Positions 1 through 11,922 of a DNA stretch of 64,000 bases are shown here, in pieces; within the stretch, counting starts at the first letter, position 1, and every line of letters starts with the position of its first letter. Made by a program: the position numbers and the translations under genes. The DNA comes from Lathyrus oleraceus (Eukaryota; Streptophyta; Magnoliopsida; Fabales; Fabaceae), in contig NC_066582.1 of the NCBI RefSeq assembly GCF_024323335.1, forward strand, positions 92,128,944 to 92,192,943, written 5' to 3'. The notes under the pieces were generated by a model. It was not told where the DNA came from and ran no database searches. It saw nothing but the letters and a program-made list of their open reading frames with translations.

Positions 1-341
1 TGGCCTGTTTTCATTAATTTCCCAACACCAAATGGATTTTTGTTCAACATAACAATTGTTCCTCATGTCAAAACCTTTCCAACCATTACCCACAAGGCCA
101 TGTTTCAATTTGGCAAGGTGCATTTTCGAAGAGGTGAAAGTTTATGTGCATTTATGGAAACCATGTCAAATATTTGTGCATAAGCCAATTCAATCAAATT
201 TGAATGTCCAATTCAGCTTGGTTACATTTGAACACTCAATTTCCATTGCATTTGGGCCTCCCATGCGCCTGTATAGGCCCATGTATGGAGGCCCTCATTT
301 CATGCACACATGAATTTCACCTTGCTTGCATCATGCTTCAC

Positions 342-349
342 TATAAATA
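342..349 (+). promoter_or_regulatory. TATA box of Ogre I LTR
   Basis: TATAAATA inside 'cactataaatacatgtgcc', at the position where the other LTRs in this window also carry a TATA element followed by a long untranslated stretch. Likely marks the U3/R boundary; no transcript evidence. Confidence 0.55.
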
Positions 350-876
350 CATGTGCCCAGCTTCATTCATGATCAACCTTAAGGCGCCTTACATGCTGCA
401 GAACTGAATCCTCACACCTCACCTAAAGGAATTTTGCATTTCACTTTCATTTTTTTCAGTTTCAATTTTCAACTTCCTTGGTTGATTATTGAACTCTAAT
501 TCCTTAGCCTAGCTCTATTTCCATCTCAAGAACAAGCTGCAACAAAGAATTGGGAAGGATCGTGCTTCATAGAGGTGCACTTCAAAGGTTGTTGTTCAAA
601 CTTTTTTAATTCGAATCTCACTGGATCTTACTCATTTCTTGTGTTTGTTGGCTTCTCTGAAGTCCTCTCATAAGAGGCAATTGAATTGTGTATTTAATTT
701 CATGAATCCATCAAGTTCAGTTTGAACTCCATAATTTTGTATCTCTGATTTCTCTTCTATGAGAGTCTAGAGAAGAAACCAATGGCATAGGGGTGATGTA
801 CATCACCCTATCTTTCCAATGATATGAGGATCGTCCATTTTGGTTAAGATTTCGTGACCTGCAACTCTGGGCGGAG

Positions 877-929
877 CTGGCATGCTCGCCAGAGAAGACG
901 GTGGTGTACACCACCGTCCACCATGCCAG
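877..929. repeat. Large palindrome in Ogre I LTR
   Basis: An uninterrupted 22-bp perfect palindrome (897-918; half-site GACGGTGGTGT) is flanked by an outer inverted pair, CTGGCATG at 877-884 and CATGCCAG at 922-929. It lies about 550 bp downstream of the TATA box, a position comparable to palindromes in two other LTR families in this window. Confidence 0.8.
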
Positions 930-1750
930 ATTGAATCTAGGCCGTTGATTGTGATTTCCAGATTGAATCTATGCCTTCCATTGTTATGACTTTAAATAAT
1001 AATGTGTGTGTCTAATTTGACCAAAGCATATGGTGCGCGCGCGTTTCATTGCCCTCAGATGTGCCATGTCATTTAATGAGATCAAATCTAACGCACCATG
1101 ATTTTCTATTCTAGTTTCTTTTATTTCAAAAATTCATAACTCTTTCATTTTAAATCCAAAAAATACGGGACCAATTGCATTATTTCCCTTTTTAATTCTA
1201 GTTTCTGAAAATGATTTTTAATATTTTTTATTTTTTCATTTGTTATTTTTTGTGAATTTTCTCTTTTCTGGTTATTTTTAATTCATCTTAAATAGTTTTC
1301 AATATTCAAAAAATGCAAAAATATTTTCTTAACATCTTTGAATGATGATGAATCCATGAAAAATATTCTCATCAATTTCTTAATTGATTTGAGATTTATT
1401 TGAGATTTTAGTTCAATTATGTTATATTTTCTTCATTTTTAATTGTTTAAAAATAGTTTCTGGTTTTCAAAAATGCTGATTTTTTTGTCAAACTTGGTTT
1501 AACCTTGTTGAACTTAGGATGATCCATTTGGACTTTTCCAAGTTGGTTTGAGATGGATTTGAAGTTTGACCTTTATTTGTTTATTTTAATTCAAGTATTA
1601 TTTTAATTCTCAAAAATACCAAAAATATTTTATTTGTTTCTTGGCTCCTAAGCTTCATCTTGCTTCTGTTTACCATTGATTGACTTTGATTCTATTCATG
1701 TTTGATCAATGTGTGTTTGATATCTCATTTGAATTTCAATTCATGTACAT

Positions 1751-1777
1751 TCTTCTTCTTCTTCTTCTTCTTCTTCT
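1751..1777 (+). repeat. (TTC)n microsatellite
   Basis: Nine uninterrupted TTC/TCT triplets followed by a T-rich run, inside the Ogre I LTR. Confidence 0.9.
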
Positions 1778-2388
1778 TTTTTCTTTTTGATCAATGAGTT
1801 AGAGATTGGTGGTTAGCCTTGACATATGAGGGGCTTAAACTTCTTTGATTAAAATCTAATTCATCTTGATCAAAGATCAAGTGAATGGGTTTGCATTAGA
1901 GATATGTTGCTTCTTGGTCAAGCAAAAAACCTAAATCAATACAAGATCATTCTTCTTTTCTTTTGGCATGGCAAGTTGTAAGAGCTTGGCTTACTAGTCA
2001 TGGGCTCTAACTTGTGTTTGTTGCCTATCATTTTATTGACCAACCTCAGATAGGTGTGACTACTACATTAGTCCACTTACGATTGCTTAACATAGCGCTA
2101 AATTGCCTTATGGCACACTAACACTAACAACTAATGACTAACTTTTAATTCAAGTCTTTAATTCTTGCAATTTACTTTAATGTAATTTAATTTCTTGCAC
2201 ATTAATTCATTTGCTTTTGCCCTTTGCTCACTTGAGCTCATGTTTATGTTAATACAATTCGCTTTTGCTCACTTGAGCACATAATTGTGAATATACTATT
2301 GTGCTTGTTTTGTTTTGATTGTGTGAACCCAATGCAAATGGACAAAGGACTTAGATTTTAGGACCTTACCTATGCTAATGGAGTTTGA

Positions 2389-2463
2389 AGAGCAACTAGG
2401 CCTCATGCCTTTAGAATGCTATAAATGTCAAAGAGCAACCAGGCCTCATGCCTTTAGAATGCT
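2389..2463 (+). repeat. Short direct repeat in Ogre I LTR
   Basis: Two 32-bp units, 2389-2420 and 2432-2463, differ at one base (aactagg versus aaccagg) and are spaced 43 bp start to start. No function is apparent. Confidence 0.8.
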
Positions 2464-3656
2464 TAATGTTGAAGATGAATTGAAAGGAACTAATTCTAAA
2501 CTCACTCTTGTTCATTCTTTCTATTGCATTGTGGAACTTTTTGATTTGTGTGTTCTTATGCTAGGGATCCCAAACATTGAGCCAAGTAGAAGAACCATTG
2601 TCATGAGCATCTAAAGTGTGAGATACAAAAGCCATTGGAAGATTCCTAGGAGCTTTATTGTTATATGCTTGATTGCTTGAGTTATTTGCTATTTCCTTGC
2701 TAATTCCAAAGGATGGGAGCAACTTGGATCATCACTATGATCTCAAGAAGGAAACTCCAATGTGGTTTTATTTCTCTTCCGTCATCTTTGCAAGTTTAAG
2801 ATCTAGCCATTCTTCTTCTTCCCTCTACTCTAACCCAAGCCAAACTTTTGTGCAAACATTAACATTATTTTCAAAATTAGAAACCTAAGCATTATCCTTT
2901 TGATTTTCCAAACTCCTTTCATAACACTTATTTTGAATTGAATCCTTAAGTCAAATTTGGCCATACTTTGTGAATACTTTTCATTTGTAAATACAACTCA
3001 CTCAATTGTTTTGTGGTTTCAATTGCCACTTTTGCCAAAGCTTTTCATAAAAATTAGCTATTAGGTTTGAGTTATCCTAGAGGTTGATATAATACTCACC
3101 TGTATCGTTAGTGATGGATTGTAAGACTTCCATGCTTATTATAGGGTTAACCCCTCACTAGCATGTTGAAGCTCTCCTCAAATGGTGGATTTATGGTTTT
3201 AGTTTGAGTTTTCTCCCTTTGATAACAAAAGACCTTAAGGCTTTTGGACCAATCAATTCACCAACTTCTTTTTTAAGATGGTACGTAGGCAATGGGTTTA
3301 TCCATTCAAACACAAAAGTGTAAATAATTTGTATATTCTTTTCTCATCTCTCTAATCATGTTTGCACAAATATTTTTTTACAAATACCAACCTACCTTAC
3401 AACAATTGTGAAAAGGGCTCCCTTAGAGTTATAAGAATGTTTTGGGTGCTTAAAACCTTCCCATTGCATAACCAATCCCCTTACCCAGATATCTGATATT
3501 TTTATTAGTTTTTGACTTGATAAAACTTCTCGGTTTTTGTTCGCTTTCTAACCTTTCCTTTGGATAAATAGAAGTGCGGTGACGACTCAAATTGTATGAT
3601 TTACTTTTTATTTAGTCAATAAATCTAAAGGTAATGAATACCCCGCTACAGAAAAG

Positions 3657-3674
3657 TGGCGACTCTGCTGGGGA
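3657..3674 (+). other. Primer-binding site, Ogre I (tRNA-Arg type)
   Basis: TGGCGACTCTGCTGGGGA lies six bases after the LTR end. It begins with TGG (pairs with CCA) and matches the complement of a tRNA-Arg 3' end, the primer reported for Ogre elements. The same site occurs at 26480 and, on the minus strand, at 62786-62803. Confidence 0.92.
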
Positions 3675-4573
3675 AGTTTTGTCTAGTGGGTTTTGCCTAC
3701 TTTTCACTTTTGGTGTATTGTATTGTATATTATCTTGTGACATATTTTTGTGCAAATTTGGGATTACTGTATTGTTTGTAATGTATGAATTGCTTAATAT
3801 ATTAATTGCTTGTGTGCTTGGTGGTCTCTTGTGAGATGAGTTCCATACCCGAACTCGAGTGCTCTTATGGTAGGAGAATGGCATAGTCTGGTTGACTTGT
3901 GTGGAGTTATTCCTTAGCAAGTTTACTTGCAAGCCCATTCACTTGGTGGAGGTTATGTTGGGATCAATAATGTCACACGAGTAGTTGTGGTTAGGAATTA
4001 CTCTTTCCAATATATGCCTTAGAAGCCAAGGACCATAGATTACCTAGCCCCTCTTGGCCTATTTTAGGATGTAGTGCGAAGGTCATTCAAGTGTAAGATT
4101 TGATACGATTGTTACGTGATACTACACTCATAAGAGTCTCTCTTGAGAATACTTTTGGAATACGAGTAGTCGCTTATCTGATAATATCCGAAAGATGAGA
4201 TGATAACTATGGGAACCTCTTGTAGAACATGATTGTCAGGTTTAACCATAGTACATTCCCTTTGGGTGGTTCTTAACCGAGACTCCGTGCTCGTGAATTG
4301 CAACAAACCCTTGATTCATGGTTGATCCGTTATTGTATATCCTTAATATCAATGGAACTTGGGTGTTGATAAGGTGTAAACCATAATCCACCAAAATGGA
4401 TGATTGATATTAAGGATGGCTTGATCCATCCCATGACCTTTGTGTGGTGTGTTTTGCTTGATCCTTGAGTGTGATTGTTGCATCCATGCATTCATGCATT
4501 CATACACATCCATATAATCAACAATGAGAAAATTTTCAAGGAACTAAAGAGGTCTATTTGCAAATTTTCAGAC
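3675..4573 (+). other. Untranslated leader of Ogre I
   Basis: Non-coding sequence between PBS and ORF1. It is homologous to the leaders at 26498-27480, 39186-40169 and, on the minus strand, 61788-62765, including the 'gtggagttattcctta' and 'gagactccgtgctcgtga' blocks. It carries one long inverted repeat (4341-4415). Conservation in elements that have lost their proteins suggests a cis-acting role such as packaging; that is an inference. Confidence 0.75.
4341..4415 (+). repeat. Leader inverted repeat, single copy
   Basis: CCTTAATATCAAT at 4341-4353 is the exact reverse complement of ATTGATATTAAGG at 4403-4415, giving a 13-bp stem around a 49-nt loop in the RNA leader. The non-autonomous elements carry two tandem versions of this hairpin. 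Confidence 0.85.
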
Positions 4574-6024
4574 ATGGATAAGCAAAAAAGGGATACGAAG
4601 AAGTACAGTTTCAGACAACCCAACTTGAAAGAGTTAAGGAGTTTGACATCCTATGTATTAAACCCCTTGGAGTTCAAAGATCGTCATGGGAAGCTTCTGT
4701 CTATTCATGCTACTCAGGTGGATGAAGGTCTGATGAGTGTGTTGGTGCAGTTCTATGATCCCTTGTACCATTGCTTCACATTTCCGGATTTCCAGCTTCT
4801 GCCTACGCTTGAGGAGTATGCCTATCTTGTGGGTATACCTATTCTAGATCAGTTTCCGTTCAGTGGCTTGGAGAGAGTCCCTTCTTCTCAAGAGATTGTT
4901 GATCTGTTGCATATAGATGAATCTGTTGTGGGTGCTCATATGACTACCAAAGGTGGAAGTCAAGGTCTCCCATCTGATTTCCTCATTGCTCAATCTACTC
5001 TTTCGGGAAGGCCATGAGTGAGGACGCCTTTGAAGCCATATTTGTACTTCTCATCTATGGGCTAGTGTTTTTCCCCAACATCGATAATTTTGTGGATGTG
5101 AATGCTATTAGGATTTTCTCTACCCTTAATCCCGTTCCGACACTGTTGGGTGACACTTATTTATCTTTGCATATGAGGAATGCAAAGGGTGGTGGTACCA
5201 TTGTGTGTTTTTTGCCTCTGTTGTACAAGTGGTTTATTTCACACTTGCCACAGACGCTCACGTTCAAGGAGAACAAAGGATGTCTACGGTGGTCTGCGAG
5301 ACTTATGTCTCTCACTAATGATGATATCTTCTGGTACAACCGTGTATATGATGGTGTGCAAATTATTGACTCTTGTGGTGAATTCTCCAATGTGCCTCTT
5401 CTTGGTACATGTGGTGGGATTAACTACAACCCTGTTTTGGCATGTCGCCATCTTAGGTTCCCCTTAAAGGATAAACCTAACAACATTCTGTTAGAAGGTG
5501 TGTTCTTTCAAGAGGGTAAACATCCCCAAAATTTGAAAGGCAGGATGGTCTGCGCTTGGCTCAAGATTGATAGGAAGGGAAGGAAATAGTTTGGTCCAAA
5601 GAATTGTATCGCTTTGGAACCCTACACCTCGTGGGTTAGGAGGAGAGCTTCTGAGTACCGAATGCCCTATGACTACCCGAGACCTACACCTTTGGTTATG
5701 GTTGAGCCTTCAACCCTCCCTAACCAAGGAGTAGAGAAGTTGAGAGATGAAGACCATTCGCGTGCTTGGGTCCGTGAGCGAGAGGAGCTACTTCAGCAGC
5801 TTAGAGATAAGGATGCATTGATAGAGTTTCTTGAGCATCAGGTTATCGATGAGCCTAATGATGTGGTGACTTCTCTTCTTCCTCAGTCTTCCAGGTTTTG
5901 GAAGAGGAAGTATGATCGACTCGCCAAGGAGAAGGCAGATATGGAGGAAGCCTATGAGAGAGAGGTGAAGAGGCTTCGTGCAGCTTATCTTCCGGTCTCG
6001 AGAGCTTTGGACGATTGTTTCTAG
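4574..6024 (+). pseudogene. Ogre I ORF1, frameshifted
   Basis: This is the extra ORF of Ogre elements that precedes gag; its function is unknown. It resembles the plant DUF7745-type family found in such elements. The start ATG at 4574 is followed by a Lys-rich N-terminus, the motif FYDPLYHCFTFPDFQLLPTLEE (about residues 60-80), then GLVFFPNIDNFVD and INYNPVLACRHLRFP. The C-terminal third (5700-6000) is charged and probably coiled coil, rich in Glu, Arg and Leu. The frame breaks between about 4980 and 5014, where the first frame ends in TGA at 5015-5017 and homology resumes in another frame. A TAG follows at 5587-5589 and the natural end is TAG at 6022-6024. The homologue at 13505 aligns along its whole length. 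Not functional as it stands. Confidence 0.85.
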
Positions 6025-6195
6025 TGTTCCATAGGATGTTCATTTTCCTTCTCTCTTGTATTGTATTTGGTTACCAAGGCTGTACTTCTTTGGTGTAAAT
6101 TTTTTTCCAGATATTATTGATATGATTATTCCATATATGTCTAAATGATTAATATTTCCAATATTTGCAAATAGAACTCTAAAAGTTCCTCTGAT
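6025..6195 (+). other. Post-ORF1 spacer of Ogre I
   Basis: Non-coding. About 6110-6190 aligns with 27510-27600 of the non-autonomous element (shared 'tttgcaaata' and 'gttcct' blocks). This shows that the non-autonomous elements kept the sequence after ORF1 while losing ORF1. Homology to forward Ogre stops near 6190-6200, where antisense 3'-UTR sequence begins. Confidence 0.65.
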
Positions 6196-6201
6196 TATGT
6201 C

Positions 6202-6300
6202 TCTAATTTTTTCCTGGATCGCCCTTTCAGGTTTTCAATCCACTGAGACGCTCATTTTTGCATAAGTCGCCCTTTCGGGTTTTCAACTTAGTGAGCTGTT
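6202..6300 (-). ncRNA. 3'-UTR hairpin array, two units
   Basis: On the minus strand, just after the pol stop, there are two tandem hairpins, each followed by a 'gcaaaaat'- or 'ggaaaaaat'-like tail. In the second, TGGAT/ATCCA (plus strand 6215-6219 and 6238-6242) encloses an inner CCU-GAAA-GGG hairpin. The first has the CCC-GAAA-GGG tetraloop hairpin seen at 29069-29078. The third unit of the full array is absent, cut off by the junction near 6195. A structured RNA element is inferred; it is not a known family to me. Confidence 0.6.
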
Positions 6301-6311
6301 CTTTTCTTTTT

Positions 6312-7918
6312 TTAGGCGAAGTATTTCTTGATTGCATCATCATTCACACAATGAGTGAACTCTTCTCCATCCATAGTTGTAAGAATCAAAACACCGCTTG
6401 ATAAGACTCTCTTAACAACATATGGGCCTTCATAATTAGGAGTCTATTTGCCCCTAGAATCTGGTTTGAAATATAGAATCTTCTTGAGCACAAGGTTACC
6501 TTCTTTGAATACACGAGGTCTGACCTTCTTATCAAAAGTTTTCTTCATTCTCTGTTGGTATAATTGACCATAACACATGGCAGTCAACCTCATCTCTTCA
6601 ATAAAATTTAGGTGGTCATACCTGGTCTAACACCATTCAGCTTTAGTCAACTTGGCTTCCATCAAGACACACAATGATTGGATCTCAACTTCTATTGGGA
6701 GCACAACTTCCATGCCATAAACAAGTGAGAAAGGGGTTGCCCTAGTTGAAGTGCGGACAAATGTACGGTACAAATGCAGAGCAAATAGGAGCATCTCGTG
6801 CTAATATTTGTAGGTCACAACCATCTTCTTAATAATCTTCTTAATGTTTTTATTCACAGCTTCAACAGCCCCGTTCATCTTAGGCCTGTAGGGAACATAA
6901 TTATGATGTGAAATCTTGAAGTCTTTGCAAAGAGCTTCCACCATATTGTTGTTTAAGTTAGATCCATTATCAATGATGATCTTACTTGGCACACCATACC
7001 AGCATATAATTTGATTCTTGATATACCTTTCAACAAATTGCTTGGTTGCATTCGCATAGGATGCCATTTCAACTCACTTTGTGAAGTAATCAATAACGAC
7101 TAGAATGAAACCATGTTCGTTCGAAGCTTTAGGCTCAATCATGCCAATCATATCAATTCCCCACATGGAGAGGAAATGACATTCAACAATGTCGGAGGAA
7201 CATGAATCTTATCTACATAAATTTGACACTTGTGGCATTTCTTCACAAACTTACAACAATCAGATTCCATTGTCAGCCAATAGTAGTCTGCTCTCAACAT
7301 TTTCTTTGCCATAGCATGCCCATTGGAATGAGTACTAAAGGAACATTCATGGACTTCAGTCATCAATAAGTCTGCTTCGTGTCTATCCATGCATCTGAGC
7401 AAAACCATATCGAAATTTCTCTTGTACAACACATCACCATTCAGGTAGAAGTTGTCAACTAATCTTCTTAAAGTATTCTTATCTTTCAAAGATTCCCCAG
7501 GCGGGTAGATATGACTTTGGATAAAACACTTGATATCAAAATATCATGGCTTTTCATCTTTGATTTTTTCAATAACAAACACGTGGGCTGGCCTATCAAG
7601 ACGCATCAAAGTCAAATTGGGAACTTCATTCCAGAATTTCACCATAATCATTGAAGCTCATGTTGCAAGAGCATTTGCCATCCGGTTTTTATCTCAAGGG
7701 ATATGATGAAACTCAACTTTTGTAAAGAAAGTTGAAATCCTCCTCGCATAATCTCTATATGGTATCAAACCGGGTTGATTCGTCTCCCATTCACCTTTGA
7801 TCCGATTCACAACAAAAGTTGAATCTCCATAGACATCAAGATACTTGATTCTGAGATCAATGGCCTCTTTAAGCCCCATAATGAAAGCTTCATACTCAGC
7901 CATATTGTTCGTACACTT
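6312..7918 (-). pseudogene. Antisense Ogre pol fragment: RNase H and integrase
   Basis: Read on the minus strand, this is the C-terminal half of an Ogre polyprotein. It starts inside the archaeal-type RNase H (MAEYEAFIMGLKEAIDLR, then YGDST, near 7903-7800). Next come the zinc-binding integrase N-terminus (HSNGH...CHKC, near 7340-7220) and the integrase core with Asp in VVIDYF (near 7090), Asp in IIIDNGSN (near 6970) and Glu in AVEAVNKN (near 6860). The conserved C-terminal domain ends in KYFA-stop at 6312-6314. Damage: stops after HHIP (7694) and near 7545, a frameshift between 7148 and 7100, a TGA at 7069-7071 in place of the conserved Trp of the FTKW motif, and further stops near 6630 and 6450. 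The upstream RNase H and RT are cut off by the LTR starting at 7919. Integration and RNA removal are the family functions; this copy is dead. Confidence 0.88.
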
Positions 7919-8195
7919 TGTAGCACCTCAAATTTGCACCTCCCATTTGTATATACATTTTCATGTTTAGGTCATTAACATTGCATTGTTCATTGCATTA
8001 GTCCACTAAGTCATCAGGCAAGACTGGTCAGGAGGTTCAACTGTGCAAGGCAACAAGAGTTTTTTTCGGAGATCAAAGCCCTGGGGTGGTTCCCATGAGT
8101 TCACACGATTCAAGGATCATTTTGAAGATGATTGGTCAAGAACTGAAGGCTCAAGGCTCATCATTCAATGTACAATTCATCTGAAACCCTAAAAA

Positions 8196-8213
8196 GTCAA
8201 CAGAAGTCAACTG
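8196..8213 (+). promoter_or_regulatory. GTCAAC repeats (W-box-like) in U3 of Ogre II
   Basis: GTCAAC at 8196 and GTCAACTG at 8206; each reads TTGAC on the other strand, the core of WRKY-bound W-boxes. A similar cluster lies at 21475-21503 and 34164-34192. Regulatory role inferred only. Confidence 0.4.
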
Positions 8214-8911
8214 TCAGTTCAACTATGGATTTGGAGGTGGGAGATGGTTAGAGATACCTCATTCATGTTCATACAAGTCTCATTTGACATTTCAAACATC
8301 AACATTGAAGAATTTGAGGTCAGATCAAAACTTTCCAAAAATAGCAGGTGACCTGTAATTTGAATTTGCCAAAAATGGAAAGGTTTTCAACTCAAGATTA
8401 CATCATCAAGGAAGCTTCAAATGAAATTTTGTCCAACATGAAAGTTGAATATCTTTCTCTCCCATTTCCAAAAAGTCCAAGATCATGAATTTCTCATGTA
8501 TGGTTGGAGAGATATGATCAAAACATGGCAAGGTGTACTTGAAGATTCAAATGAGCATAACTTCTTAACCAAAACTCCAAATTGGATGGCTCTTTTTTGT
8601 ACATTCTTCTCTTGACCTCTACTTTCCAAATCATGCATTGCATTACACCAATTGTCATCATATAATCATTTGCCAATTCACTTGATTTTTGGAGGGAAAT
8701 TATGGAATTTAAAAATGATGCATTATTTGAACATTTCATCACTTCCATTGGCCCTAAGATAGAATTTGAAGTGAATTTGAAGCATTCCCGTGTACTGTTC
8801 ACCATGCATTTTTATGCATAGGGTGAAATTTCTAATTTGCATATGCACCTTATTTTGGCTAATTCCAATTACCATTGCCTAAACATGATTAGGAGAGTGA
8901 TTAGTAGGAGG

Positions 8912-8919
8912 TATATAAG
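8912..8919 (+). promoter_or_regulatory. TATA box of Ogre II LTR
   Basis: TATATAAG in 'ggaggtatataagcctaaac', about 1 kb into the LTR, in the context where TATA elements occur in the other LTR families here. Confidence 0.65.
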
Positions 8920-9713
8920 CCTAAACCTAACTGTTTTCAGCTAACAACAATCACTTTTTTCAGATCTAGATCAAAATTATCAAATTTTCTCTCACTTTTT
9001 TCTTTCAAATTCTCCAAACACGATCCACTTTTCTTGATCCATTCATGATTCTGAAGCATTATTGAGCAAGTTTAAAGGAATAATCAAGAGATTTGGTACA
9101 GTTTTGGAGCAGGCTTGAAGCTTGAACTCATCAATGGTGGATTCAGATTTTTGTAAGATCGTGTGCAATTAAGCCTTAACTCTTCCTCCAATCATCCATA
9201 CAAGTGTTCTAGAAGAGCTTTTAAGCATTGCAAGGCCTGGATAACACGAAATTCCAAAGCTGCTCTTCAAAGAGGTTCCAAATCGATCTCTCTTTTTCTT
9301 AAAATTGTTATGCTATTGTTGTAGATCTTGCAATGCTGGTTATCTTGAGCTTTAAATCATTGAATTCCATGCATAATTGAGTGAGATACGATTGTTGAAA
9401 GTTTGGATGATGATTCTTCTTCTCTTCGATTCATGCACGTTTTGTTGTTTCTTGTTAAATTGATTGTTGATTCCTGTTGTGTGATGGAAGATCTACATGT
9501 TGATATGCTCATTTGTAATTTCTGGAACTTTTGAAATTTTCTGGAAAAATTGGATGAAGATCTTCATGATCTTCATCGTGTGTTCATACAATCTCCAGAT
9601 TTCCTGTGGAGTTACCTGCGGAATGCATACATTTTCCTGCGAATTTTATTGCCAGTTCATCATGTTTCCTGCGGATTTCTTAAGGCCATGCATGCACGTG
9701 TGTTAGGGTTAAG

Positions 9714-9730
9714 TGAAACGCATCGTTTCA
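9714..9730. repeat. LTR palindrome, TGAAACG type
   Basis: TGAAACG (9714-9720), spacer CAT, CGTTTCA (9724-9730), about 800 bp after the TATA box. It corresponds in position and core sequence to the 15-bp-arm palindrome at 22999-23033. Confidence 0.7.
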
Positions 9731-10169
9731 TTCAGAGCGCGCCACTATTTGAATTGTTACTCTGTTCGATCCTCCGTGCCAACATTTCTTCATATGCTTC
9801 ATTTTTTTTCCATGTGTTCATATGCCATGCTTCATACATTTTTTATTTTTTCTTCACCTTTCAAAATTCATATTAAATTGATAAATGCTCCAAAAAATAT
9901 GAGGTTTTTTGCATCATGTGGCATTTTTTGTCTACTATTTTATCATCATTTTTCCATAAATTGTGCATGGCTGGAAATTATTTTATGCTAGGGTTTGTAA
10001 ACACATGTCCATTTTGTACCTTGCCTTGATCATACTTTTGTGAAATGCTGATATTATATCCAATGCTCATGAAATTTTCATGCTATAACTAGACATCTTG
10101 CTTGACATTTTGGTGTTGAGTTGGTATTTTTATCATGTGCCATTGATGTTTTATGATCATGTTAAGGTA

Positions 10170-10192
10170 GGTGTGACAATTGGTGTCACACC
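10170..10192. repeat. GGTGTGACA palindrome, copy 1
   Basis: Perfect 9-bp arms GGTGTGACA and TGTCACACC separated by ATTGG. The same structure occurs in the diverged LTRs A (23433) and B (36121). Confidence 0.85.
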
Positions 10193-10526
10193 TTTTGATG
10201 TTCAACTTGTGCTATGTGTTTACCATGCCAAATGAATTCCAATTGCCTTGATTGCTTTGTATGATGCATATTATGGATGTTGTGATTGCTCATGATTTTT
10301 GTTGGAATTTTTGGGATCATTTCTGATTTAATTGGGATTTTTCATTCTGGATGGTCATATGTGAGCTTTTGAATTGCCTTGAACTTCATTTGATTGTGAA
10401 ATGCTTGTTCTTTATCCAATGAATGTGAAACTTTGCACACTATTTGTAGACATGTTGAATGGTGTTTTGGCTTTGGTTTGAGGTTTTTACCATGATTCAT
10501 TTCTGTTTTATGCTTATGCTAAGTTG

Positions 10527-10547
10527 GTGTGACAATTGGTGTCACAC
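10527..10547. repeat. GTGTGACA palindrome, copy 2
   Basis: Arms GTGTGACA (10527-10534) and TGTCACAC (10540-10547) with the same ATTGG spacer, 357 bp after copy 1 within the same LTR. Confidence 0.8.
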
Positions 10548-11922
10548 ATGTGCTTGTTATGTTTGCCTTGACTTATGCAATGTGATTGCCATGCTTAATA
10601 TTGTCCAATGCCTCTAATTTTTTGTGTGATGATCATGTTGTGTGTCCTGTTTACTCATGAATTTTGTTGAGATTATTTGAACCATTTTTGAATTAATGTG
10701 CATTTGTTCATTCTGATGTCACAATGTGGTTACAACTTGCATACCTTATCATGTTTGGTTCATGAAATGATTTTGGTTAATGATATTGATATGGGACCTT
10801 TTGGATTGTGTTCTTGATTGAATGAAGTTGATTCATGTCAAATTTCATGTTCTGTTTTGAATTTTTTCTCCATCTTTGACCCTAGGCCTTGACCTAGTGG
10901 TTTGTAACTCACAGTTGAGCTTTGATTTCAGGTTTACACATCCAAGTCCATAGTTGATGAGGCTTCCTCACTTGAGAATTGATGTTTGCTCTAGATGTTG
11001 GCTAACCTTGAGTTGTTTTGTAGGCTTTGAGACCAAATGGCTTAATAGCTTGTGCCTTGCTCACTGTTGCATTGCTTGCTTATCTGTCTGATTGTGTGAT
11101 TGACTGTCTGTTTGATTGTTTGAATTGTATACTGATTGGGTTAGATTTTTTCAGGTACCTAAGTTGCTTTGAGTTCTTTTGAACTTGCTTTTGCTTTGTT
11201 TGGTTGCTTAACCATTGAGGTATAACTCTCTGACTTCATGTAGTCTGGAAGACCTGTCTTGTTATGTGGGCAGGCACCTGTCTGAAGCCCTCCTTAAGAG
11301 GCAATGCTTGTGTTTGTTTATCTTTTGTGCAAAGCAGGAAAAGTCCTCTATGAGGCAATCGGTAGATAAAAGAGATGTGCAATCCATCTCCTGCTATTCA
11401 GTGTGTCATTCACTTTGCTCACACACCTTGTGTTGATGCATTGTGGATACTAACCCAAGATCATGTTGTGTCAGTCATCTGTGGAGAAGAGTTCCTACTT
11501 TCTGAACTCCCACACTTTCATTTGTCTGAAGCTCTCCCAGGCCAGGGATAAGAGCTGTGAGGTTTTACCCTCACTTCCCATTTCATCTGCTTCACCCTAA
11601 CTCTCAATGTTAGGGTTAAGAGCTAACCACACCCGATTCCAGTTGGCTTGTCTTTCACAGCCTAACCTTGTATGAGCCCAATTGTTTGCATATAGTGTGT
11701 GTGCTTGTTTTTTGTGCTTGTATGTCTTTGCCTGTGCTGTTTAGGATAGCTTGCTCCCTGTGCAAGTTAGATAGAAACCTTAACATAGGGATCGTATGCA
11801 TGATAACTATTAGGCTCGAGTCAGTCTCCCTAGTAGTTTGTGTTTCCCAGTCTCTGGTTAGGTTAGAAATTCTTTCCCTGCGTAGGGGAACTACGTCACC
11901 CTGACCCTCATACCAGATGAGG

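Larger units (their letters stand above)
1..3650 (+). mobile_element. Ogre I 5' LTR, left part outside window
   Basis: AT-rich non-coding sequence ending in the LTR-terminal CA at 3650, six bases (GAAAAG) before a PBS. The last 450 bases resemble the 3' ends of the LTRs that end at 26473 and 39161: they share the GGTACGTAGGCA block near 3279-3290, the 'aaaagggctccctt' block near 3413 and the 'gcggtgacgactc' block near 3577. A TATA box, a 22-bp palindrome, a TTC microsatellite and a short direct repeat lie inside and are listed separately. The TG start is beyond the window, so length is unknown. The short open frames here are not conserved in the other LTRs and are not called as genes. Confidence 0.85.

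Noticed and set aside
9550..9876. 108-codon frame in the Ogre II LTR
   Set aside because: It spans a T-rich untranslated region and the palindrome; overlapping open frames in other registers and no homologue.
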